Assembly: GCA_004352715.1 (NCBI GenBank)
Contig: SCFE01000008.1
Coordinates: 446,162-471,008 of the forward strand
From: Hofstenia miamia
Taxonomy: Eukaryota; Xenacoelomorpha; Acoela
Direction: 5' to 3'
DNA: 24,847 bases
In this document: positions 10,601 to 21,900 of the stretch, one piece after another
Layout of the letters: each line of letters starts with the position of its first letter
How positions within the stretch are numbered: position 1 is the stretch's first letter
Position numbers and translations under genes: made by a program
The notes under the pieces: model-generated
Told to the model about the DNA's origin: nothing
Databases searched by the model: none
What the model saw: only the letters and a program-made list of their open reading frames with translations

Positions 10601-12911
10601 ACGGCCATGAAATACGCAGCACTCAAATGAAAAAATGAGGCTGATAGTTTATTAGTAATTCGGCTTCTGCATATATAAAAATAACATTGCATATTCATTT
10701 TATGCTTAAATAATAATAATTTAAAAAACATTTATTTAAATTAATGTATGTTTAAAGAATAACAAGTACATTTAACTATTTTACTAGTACAACTTTGGTT
10801 TTTTTTACAGCATCATTAATCTTTTTGCATGATTAATAAAAAAATATTAACACAAACTATAGCAAATAAATGCAGTAAATGATTACTGTGGGCACCACAA
10901 AAAATTTCACAAACATTAAGATTTGAAATGACAGCTTCTGGTGCAAACTCTCTCAAGTTTATTGCATTCTTTGAGAATATTCATATTTGATGCTAAAAAT
11001 GAAAATGACTGTTCCACAAGAACAATTGAGTGCATTGAAGGGTAAAGTAAACCTCCTCTATCAAGATCAAATACGTCAATTTCAAAGCGAAATGTTGGGA
11101 GTGTAAATGTTTGATACTTATACCAATTATTACGAATTGTTTTTATAAGATGAACAGTATCATACATAAGGTACAATGTTCTTCCAGAAAACAGACACTG
11201 AATTTTAAAATTATTACTAGAAGAATAGAGTGAACACAGCTTTTTGTATACTGAAATATTTATTCTGCTATTGTCACAAACAATAAATAAATAAATTATA
11301 GAAGTTAACTATTAAATAGACAAAACGAACTTAACACCTCTAAATTATTATAATATCATCCTTCATAATATTAATCTTAATTTTAAAATACTTTACTGAT
11401 GAAGATAGACACTGGATGAGTAACTGCATACTTGAAAGAAAATCAAATATTGTAGGAACACTGCAGGCGTGCATCACAGCTTCTTACGTCCTGTTGCAGT
11501 TAAATAGAAGCACCCTTCATCGAAATGTTTTGCACATAAATTTGAATTTGATGTTGTAACATAGTTTGCCCTGGAGATTGCTTTCACCCATTTTTTTCTT
11601 AAATCATCATCTTTAGGAAATGAATACTGATTATTCCTGCGTTTATTGCTCACATAACCACTTTTAAATTTTGGAGCGCAACACTTACGTCGCATCAAAA
11701 AACTTAGAAAATAGTTAGAAACAGATTTAAACAGAATATGCAATATATTCATCAAAATATGAATAACAATTAGAATAATTGTTAGTTATAGAAATGTTTA
11801 TTCAAGAAATTTCTTTAGGATGAAAATAAACACAATTACTGATGCAATAATATAAACCAAATCAAAATACAATTTCGCACTTGTGGCTAACATTCCATAC
11901 ATTTTTCAGTGAGAATTATCTTCTTCTTATTTGATATGCAATAGTCTAAGGATAAAATTTGCAAGCAATTGTACACTGAAAGATATTTTAGGTAAGCTTT
12001 AATACCTTTATTCTCTGCTTTGTATAGTACTCTAATTCTCAAGACAATTTTTATTAACATTTTGATTTGGTATAAATCGAATCACTACAAACAAAAATAA
12101 GTGTTTTGAATTTTAGCAGTCAAACAACTAATTTTGTTTCTATGGTTTTACAAATTCCCCTTTACAGAATGCTCATAAATTTTGCATGCAGCGCTGGCAA
12201 AACTTTTAAATCGTAGTTACGAAAACCTTTACTGAAGTTTTTGCATATCTATTTTGATAAACGATTAATGGAAGCTCTAAATAGTCATTAATTAAAATGT
12301 TCATTACATAATTTGATTTTAAAATAATGCGCGAAAAACGTTTTATAAGATTATTGCTATTTGACAGTTAAGAATGTAACCATTCAGTTGTTTATATTAC
12401 TTCACAAATAAATGTAATTTTTGCAAAGCCATGCTTGCCCGCTAGTAGCACATTTAGAGCGGAACCATTAAAAAAACAAGTGAGTGAATGATAAAATTTA
12501 TTATCGGCCTCAAAATTTATATTCGTGCTGTGCATTTCATGGCCGTGATGTAGTTGGTTCTGTTGTACTGTATTTCATTCATAAATAAAAGTAACCTTTA
12601 TTGCTATCACCAACATTGCACGAGATAAGAGTTGCACTGAGTTTAGGTTTCATTCACTGCACCCAAGAGTTAGGGCTTCTTTATTCTTTATTTTAATAAG
12701 GGCTCTAGTCTTATACAACACTTTCTTAAAGGTTATATGTATCAGGTCGGCCGAGTGTGGCCACTCTTCCCTAACACGATCTCCTGTTCACTTTTAACTG
12801 TTATTAAGATAGGGTATTATAGCAGGAGGAGTTATTTATTAATTTGTAGCACCAGTAAATCCATGCTTCGACTCGAAACCCTCAATAGGTAAGTTATTAG
12901 GATTGCTTGTG

Positions 12912-12942
<31 letters not shown>

Positions 12943-15900
12943 CATAAATCGTGCGTTTTGGAGACAGTTATGATGTAATTCATCTGAACTTTTAGGCTAG
13001 TTGTACAATGTAATTAATGCAAGAGATTCATTTCAATTTCATAGTCACTGATAATTCATTACACAGAGAGGTGGTAGATAAAATCAATAATTATGATGGA
13101 ACTAATTACATAACACTTTCTTTATATTCCCATAAATAATACCTATGGGAAAAATGTTCAATTGTGTGAGTAATTCGGTTTTTACACATGTATTGCAAAG
13201 ACATTACTTACCAAGGTTGAATTACGATTGATTGTAGCTATATAGACCTGTTATATCTAATAAATGTTTTGAATATAGTCTATGGTATTTAAACTAAGAA
13301 GCATCTTCTACTTATAGTAAGGCAACGTTCCTAACACCAAATATTTTTAAACTATCAAATTATTACTGTGTTAGTATGCATTGTATTAATAATAAATTGT
13401 ATTTTAAACTAATTTAATTGCTCAATGATATCAGCATACATATGCCTACTACTAAATTAAATAATGTTTGAATATTGTGAATTTGTAATTTTCAAAAGAC
13501 CATTTGATTTTCTTTAATTATTTTTGCTTTATTTTACGACAGTGAATGAGTTCTTAAGAAAAGTAAAAATTTTGTTAAATTCTTTGACTTACTTTACAGA
13601 AGTTTAGGACCAAATAGGTCTGGTCCATTCTTGCAATTTATGTTCAATGGGCCCAGATTTTTTCAAATTTTTATTAATAAACAAACTTTCTCTTACTTTG
13701 ATATTTTATAACATGAATTGTGTCATAAATTAGAATGATTCTACATCAATAAAAAATAAATCCGATTTAGTTATGAAGATGTGTAACTGATGCCAAATTT
13801 TTTTCATTTCATTATTGTTTCAATGATGTTTTATTTTTTTTATAAAATATTTCTTGCAATGATTTTAGCTATGACGGGTTAGGGTTGGGATTGGGCTATG
13901 TTTTAATGAGCCCGGAACTGAAATAATTTTATCTACAACTCTGATACTACTAAAACGATGACTAAAACAACTTTAACTCATTTGATATTTTTCACTTAGG
14001 CTAAACTATGTTATTTAATAGTAACAAGTTTTATGGATATTTTAGGGTATCACGCATAATCATTCACATTCAAATCATGAATAAATCTAAAAAGTACATT
14101 TTTCGGAGTAAATATTTTTTTGGTGAAATTTACAAAAGGCGAGATATATGTGTATCAACAAAAAGCTAGCTACTTCTCAATAAAGACAATTTGCTGAAAA
14201 GAATTATGTTTGTAGTTTATCAGTTAGAGCAATGAATTTTATCTCAGAACTACTAATGGAAATGTTTGAGCAAATAAATCAACATATATAATATTATATA
14301 TTTAAGAAATGTTCAAATTTTAAGAATCTCGTCATTTTATTTTAGATTGCACAAGATGTCCTCCAATTTGTAAAAATTGCTCACAATTAGAACAAGGTAG
14401 AATTTTCGTTTATCTCATACTTCTAATGTGAATATTTGGACATTAGATATTAATAAGGATCGCAGCTTTAATGACCTGTTGCAATCAGAGGTGTGGGAAT
14501 TTTCATTACAAAAACAGCAATGTGCTAGTAAAAACTTTCTAGCTTGTTGACTAAAATTGTATCATCCTTTAGCCATTGAATTTGCAGTGAACAAAATAAT
14601 TTTGATTTGCCTCACTATATTTGAGTTCAATTCTTATGCCGTATTCTAAGGATTTAGATGTGCTTTAAATACTACTCAGTAAGAATTTTTCATTGCATCA
14701 ATGTTAAGTTTGGATTGAGTTTGCAACAAACACATTACACAATGAGTTAGTTATTAGTTAACAATAGCTAAAGAGGGAAAAATGGATATGTACTTGAGCT
14801 TACATTTGGCTCTCAAAACAGTGTTACATAATGCTTGTTTGTTGGAAAAGTAAGCATTTCTAGCTATCAGTAATAACAATGCTGAATATAAAAATAATGT
14901 TAGCTATATTTCAGAATAAAATTTATGTGAGAGTCATCTACATTTTAAAAGCTGGGAAAGTGCTCAAAGAATTTTATATTTTAATGTGGCGCACTGCTTG
15001 TTTTTATATAGGGTTCAAAATTTTGGACACTATATCCATTCTAAGCTGAGAAAAATTATCACTCAACAGAAGGCATTTTTAAAAAATATAAGTTATGATA
15101 TTTCAATAATGTACTGGTTTTGCTTTTCTTCTGCAGCACATACACTTCTATTGGGGATCTAGCTGAACAAGTTTTTACATATTAGAACATTTCAAAATTT
15201 TTGCTCCATTCACACTAAGAGGGAGAAGATTGCAATGAAATGTAAATTGTGATAGACTTGTGCAATTTCCCAAAAATTACAGATTAATCTGATTTTGAAT
15301 CATCAATTTTTCAAATTATTTGTTCAACTATAAAAAGCATAAAAGAAAGAAAAGATTTGTAATAGCCTAAAAAATTTCAGATAAAGCCGAAATAATTTTA
15401 TTGAAACTTAAAACATTGAATTGATAAGAATCCGAGTTGTACAAAAATTTGGGATTTCGAAATTCTTCAAAAATTGGGATATAGAACATACAAACTACAT
15501 GTATGCACTTTAATACTGAAATTGAAAAAGGATTTTTTCATGAACTCTATTTTTACTGAAAAATAACAATCTTTGATTGTAAAAAACTTGAACTATTTAT
15601 TTGTTGTCAACTGAATATGAGAAATAAAATTTTGTTTACACCAACTTTTCTACTAGAAAATTTAGGTTTAGCAAAATTTTGCCTGTTTTGTAAAGCAATA
15701 AAATGCGCTTTCTGCTCTCATGGCAGTCTCCAAAAAAGAATTTAGAAATTTGAAAGATTTTAACTTTTTATCTCTCACTTTACCAACATGAAGGATCTCT
15801 AGATACCATACTTCACTATCAAAGATTGCTCTATGAGTGAAGAATAATCAATTTGCTCCTTTGTTGAAGCATACATTTTTAAATTATATCACATCAAATT

Positions 15901-18900
15901 TGCAAATTGCAAAAGTACAAAGGTACTACTAAGAAAATAGGCCATGGATGCTACATTGCTGTTGAAAGTTTCACAAAGAAATACTTTCAGACCAGTAAGT
16001 AGTTTGCCAATGCCAGTTATAATTGTCTGTAATGTAAGATCTACAGTGTTGGCCATTAATTTCCGACCACAGCTAAAAAATATGAAAAATCCATTATATT
16101 TAACATTTCTTACATTGGGAGCCTCGTGAGCCTCAGTAAATCGATAATAACAGCCAATGAAAACGAAAGTGAATTTCATTAGTCTACTTTCCGGTTAAAT
16201 GTTGTAATATACTCAGATATCTGGGTACAAAAGCAATATATTTGATAGTGCTGAAATGCCAACTAGTGAAGCTAATCTTGCTAATATCAAACTTTTGTGG
16301 GAAGATGGCTATAGCGAACGTCAGATTGCAGTTAGATTATCATTAGCAAAATCAACAGTACATGATATCATTCAAATAATCAAAGAAACTGGATCCCCAT
16401 CAAGAAAAAGGCAACCAGGAAGACCAAGGATCACAAGTCATCAAACCAACAACAAGATTCGACGCTCTGTACTCATTAATCCTTCAATATCAAGTACAGA
16501 AATTCGTGCAAATCTACCTGCAGATGTTATAGTCAGTCCAAGAACAATTAGAAGACGACTTCTTGTTGATGAAGGACTCCGTTCATGCCGGCCTGCCTTG
16601 AAACCTCGTTTGTCAAAGAAAAATATAAATGATAGGTTAGCATTCTGTAGACTGTATGAGAACTGGAATGAAGACCAGTGGGCAAATGTAATGTTCTCAG
16701 ATGAGACACAAATTAAGCAGTTCAACCCACATCGATCTCTTGTTCGGCGACCAAAAAATGAATGTTATAATTCCCAATACACAATAGAAGCAGTTAAAAA
16801 GTGTGCCTCAATTATGGTCTGGGGAGCAATAAATGCCAATGGCCGTTGTGGTATATATTTTGTAGAACAGGGGAAAACTGTAAACTCTAAGGAATATTTG
16901 AAAATTTTCAAAGAAAAGGTACCCCAATGGATGACAACTAGAAGGTGTACTGTATCTCAACACGATGGCGCTCCATGTCATCAGTCTCGGGAGGTCAAAT
17001 CGTGGCTGCGTGAGAATGATATTACAGTTTTGAGTCCTTGGCCGAGGTCCTCACCGCACCTTAACCCAATTGAAAATTATTAGGTTAAATTAAAGGCAGC
17101 TGTGTCTAAAAGAAATCCAACATCTCTAGATAATCTTAAAGACGTTATTTGTAAGGTCTGGTGCAAGGAAATCTCTTTGGAATACTGTCGATCACTGATA
17201 AATTCCATGCCTCGACGTATCAAAGCTGTCAAAGCAGCAAATGGTGGCACAACAAGATACTGAACAAACTGTAAATTTTGTAATAAACTTCAACTAAGAG
17301 CATTTCTTGTATTCTATAATAACATTCTCACATATTTGTTTCAATTTATAACTGATGATTTGAATAAAATTTCAGTAAATAATAAAAATATTAGTTTTAC
17401 TTAAAATAAACTTGGTGGTAGGAATTTAATGGCCAACACTGTATATTTGATGAAGTAATTTTTAAAATGAATGATGTGTCTGACAAACTATATCTGCCAA
17501 AAAATTGAATAATTCCTGAGAATAAAATCCCAAATGCATAATTGCTTAAGAAATTAGGAACTCATTACATTGTGTCTGTGGAATCTTCCAACCAATGATT
17601 AGATTGGAGAATGAGCCACCTTTAGTTTTTCCCAAATTTTCGGATTTGGTAATAGAGAATGTATCAGTCAGAATGATGTAGATTTTCCACATCTTAAAAT
17701 TGGGATTATAAATTTAATATACATGTGATGTTTTTCAACAGATCTAAATGTATGACTATTGATTTCATATATTCTATATTTTTTTTTGGAAATTAATTTC
17801 AGTTTTGCGAATAAATCATGCTTAATTCAATTTTGGCGGAAAATATCATCTTGATTCTATATTATTATAAAAAGTGTATGACATGCTTATTTTTTGTCAA
17901 CAACAAATTCATTGGAGCAGGTTTTGCAAAAATGAAAAATGTTATATTTCTCAATAATTTCTTTAAGCAAAATGTATTAAAATTTTTTATTCGTGTATAA
18001 TGTATTTGTATCACTTAATGAGTTCATTGGAATAGTGCTGCTTGATCTATGTTTATTTGTGCAGTGATTAATTTATTGGTTACATTGTAAATTATGAATA
18101 CTGAACTTAGACTGTGCAATCATGGCTTGGTGCGAATGAATTGCAAAAAAGTAAATAAGTTAATTCTGTAGTTAATCAAGGAATAACTTAGTATATTTAA
18201 AAATGTAAAGAATATCATTGATCAGTTGTATTTTTGCAACATCAGCTTTCCTAATTGCTTTCCTGCTACAAAATTTACTTTTGTATTGCTATAAATTATG
18301 TCAAGAAGATGATCTGCTAATAATGTTCAGCCAAAATGGAAGAAAAGTAAACAATCTTCTAGATTTAAGCACACAGTATGTAATGGATGAGAGCATTGTG
18401 AATGAATTCATAATAAGTGATATTGGAATTTTTTTTCCAATTGCACTGAAAGAAAATTATTTTATAGTTAAGAATAAAACGATTAATGAAAAAAACTTAT
18501 CTTGGCATTATCAGATATAGGTGACCATGGCTGATACAGACTGAATAATTGCAAAGTGTAAAAATTGTTGGTCACCATGTAGCCAGAACTCCAACACACT
18601 ATATGTAACATGCTGAACAAATAATTTGAGTGTGCCCATTTTTTTAGTATCATGATGTATAAGTAAGCCAAAATATAGCCATTATTATTTGGATATTTGA
18701 AGCAATTTGTTTCACTTTTCATTATCACAACTAAATACTGTTTTCAAAAAAATATCCTATACACATAATAAACAAAATGAAAAAAGTTTTGCATTTGTTT
18801 ATTAATTACACGACATAATCCAATCTGAAGGAAGATGTTCATTTAAGAGCTAAGAAATATTTATCAAATTTTAATCTTACTCTATAGAAAAACTTTATAC

Positions 18901-21900
18901 TCACAATTTAGCCACTAATTTAAATCAGACCTTTGATATTGAAGTAAAATGCAAGTCATTTTAACCTTTAACCATATTAAATAAAATTCAACATACAATA
19001 ACAACAATAGGTAAACTTTTTTACATTAGGTAACATAAAAATTTATGTTTTACCTTACATTGAAAATTGTGATTGGCTTATTTAATAGTGATTTAATATT
19101 TATTGAGCATTAATATATTTAATATTCGGAAATATATATTCAACTACATCCACCAATTTTTACATCCACCAATTTGTGTTCGTTTGGAAAAGTAATGTAC
19201 TATATTTTAGATAATGATTGCTTCAAAATGACTAAATACTGTTATCCAGGTAACTGGTTTATTAGCAATTTATATAGAACTTAGGTTTTTAAATTCTTGA
19301 ATCATGGTACAGTTTGGAAGAATTTGTTTATTAACAACTAAAATAATTTGAGAAGCACAACACAAAAATTATAGCATTATTCTATTCAATTATATATATA
19401 TATATATATATAGCAAACAATGCAAGACAACATCAATAATTTTAGATCTATAGTGCATTGAATGTATTTACAATTTCCTTTAGGTTAGTTAATTGTAAAT
19501 TATTTATTTACCACATTTGCCGTGCTGATGATGATTCCTAGAAAATGAAACCAGTCTAAATATTTATATATATATATATATATATATATAAATGTATACA
19601 TGTATTCTCAATGTATAATTTTGTGAGTTGCTCTTCTAATGTTTGTATAATAATATTATTTAAAAAATGAATTAGTAACATTAATTCTTGAAATGTTCAA
19701 TGCTGGATAAATTTTTACATTTGAATATATTTAAAAATTTAGATTTAACGTTAACTACAAATTCTTCAAACACGTCATCAAACAATGGTGAGTGACTTTA
19801 AATGTTTCTGTAAGAAATTCATTAAAAATTTCATTTTAAAATATTGAATTGATTTAATATTTTAAGAAGTTTGAAAAAATTCAGTTAATTGAAACTACAT
19901 ATAATTTATTATTGTGTATTTAATTAACCACATGAAAATATTGTTGAATTCAACAATAGATATATTTCAGCCTTAGGAATATTTAAAATATTTCAGGTTA
20001 TTTTACAAAATAATCATAGAAAAAAATGTCTTTGTAAGCTTCATGCTGTTATTTTACGAAAATCAATGTCTACGCAAAACAAAATTGGAATTTAATAAAT
20101 CTTTGCAATGATGATTTTTTAAAAGTGAAATTGATGTATAAAATAAGTATGATATGGCATCTTAGTTATTTTATCATATACATAATTACTACAATTTCAT
20201 AGAAATTACCTATATACAATAGCTGTGGAATAGTCATTATAGCTCTTTATTTTTAAAAGAACAGCCCTTTTCAAATACTAATGCATTGATCATCCTAAAA
20301 ATTATCTATGATTCAAATAGGCATTCGTGATATATATATGTGTTACAGAATCAAAAATGAATTTTTTTAATTGCTGAAATTGGAGACTGCTGCCACTGAC
20401 AATGATGAAAATGTTTAATTAATCAGCAAATCGAGATTTATAAATTTTGAGCGATTTAATTACTTTAGATGATTACACATAAATCAATTTTGTTTCCCAC
20501 GAAAATTCAGGTTTACCTAAAATAATCTAAGGACATTATTCCTGATGATAGGCATAATTTTATTTGGCGCAGTAATTTAAGAAACTAAAATTTTATTAAT
20601 GTTGGGTTGGACCTAAGCTTAATACTGTTTAATAATGTAACATTGTTGTAAATTGTCTTAACTGTAAATTGAAGTTCAGTATAAATTGTTGAAAATATTA
20701 ATTCAATGAAAATGTTTTTGAAAAAAAGGGAGCATCCCAAAATCTCATTTTTTAGGATATTTAGCATTCTTACTTAACTAATCAATGCATATTAAGGAAT
20801 CAAGTAGGCATATTGTATAAAGTACAACTACTACTTTCAAAAAATTCATTTATTGGATAAAGGAAAAATTTCAGTGAACAATTCCAAATCGTATATGATA
20901 TATTTCATTGCATTCTTAATTACTAAATGAATCATGAAGTAATAGAATGTATAATAAAAAATCTAAACTTCTACAGAATTTGTTCTGAATTTACGCTATT
21001 GGAGCATATTTGAAATTGGTTGGTTTGAAAACATTTGTTTTGAATTTAATTATGCCCATACATCATAATAGATTTGTACATTCAGGCTATTTTGAATGGA
21101 TCCAAAGTTGTGAATCTTTGAATTTAGTAATTATGTTAATTAACATAGTTTGGTTATTGCATTTAAATTTAACAAATTAATTTTTACTCATTTAGAAAAT
21201 GCATCAACAATTCTCAAAATTTCAAATACTATTTCTCATAAATTGGGGATTTCCGAACACTTTCTAATGCATTATGCAAAATCGGAGCATATGTAAAAAC
21301 TAATTACTGAATATTTCTTTGAATTTGATTATACCCATACAATGCAATGCTTTTTATTTTCGAGCTATTATAATTGCCAGAAATCATATTTCATATATTT
21401 AATTTTTAAAACTGATTATCATAGTTTTCTAATTGTAATTAAAGTTGACATTATTAATTTTGTTCTGATTTAGAGATTACATCAACACCATCTTCAAGTA
21501 ATAATTCTCATACAGGTGAAAATTTGCCATAGTTGAAATAATACCATATGTAAATAGGAAATTCTTGAAAATGCTCTAATGCAGTATGTAACATCAGAGC
21601 ATATGTGAAATAATCTAATTGCTGCGTATTTCTTTGAATTTGATTATACCCATACAATTCAATGCTTTTTATTGTCCAACTATTATAATTGACAGAAATC
21701 ATATTTCTTATAATTAATTTTTAAAACTGATTATCATAGCTTTCTTATTGCATTTAAATATAAAATCTTAAATTTTGTACTGATTTAGAGATGACATCAA
21801 TACCATCTTCAAGTAATAATTCTCATGCAGCTAAAAATTTGCCATAGTTCAAATAATACCATATGTAAATTGAAAATTCTTGAAAATGCTCTAATGCAGT

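Larger units (their letters stand above)
10584..12561 (-). mobile_element. P-superfamily DNA transposon, internally deleted
   Basis: A 1,978-bp element bounded by long imperfect inverted ends. The left end (from 10584) reads AGGACCAACTATATGTACGG and the right end, on the other strand, reads AGAACCAACTACATCACGGC. The similarity continues through CCATGAAAT(A/G)C(G/A)CAGCAC and on to a shared GAGGC(T/C)GATA for about 65 bp. An exact 8-bp duplication, gttgtact, flanks it. Inside, on the minus strand, lie a THAP domain and a piece of the P-type catalytic region, with most of the transposase between them missing. The combination of THAP, catalytic motif, inverted ends and 8-bp duplication identifies the superfamily firmly. 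Confidence 0.9.

Noticed and set aside
13875-13910. ggttagggttgggattggg as telomere-type repeat
   Set aside because: Only one or two imperfect TTAGGG-like units; not an array.
15889-16179. 96-codon minus-strand frame spanning the left end of the DD35E element
   Set aside because: It crosses the element boundary and contains terminal-repeat sequence, so it cannot be an old host gene, and no motif is present.
16441-16725. 94-codon minus-strand frame inside the DD35E transposase
   Set aside because: Shadow of the transposase gene on the opposite strand.
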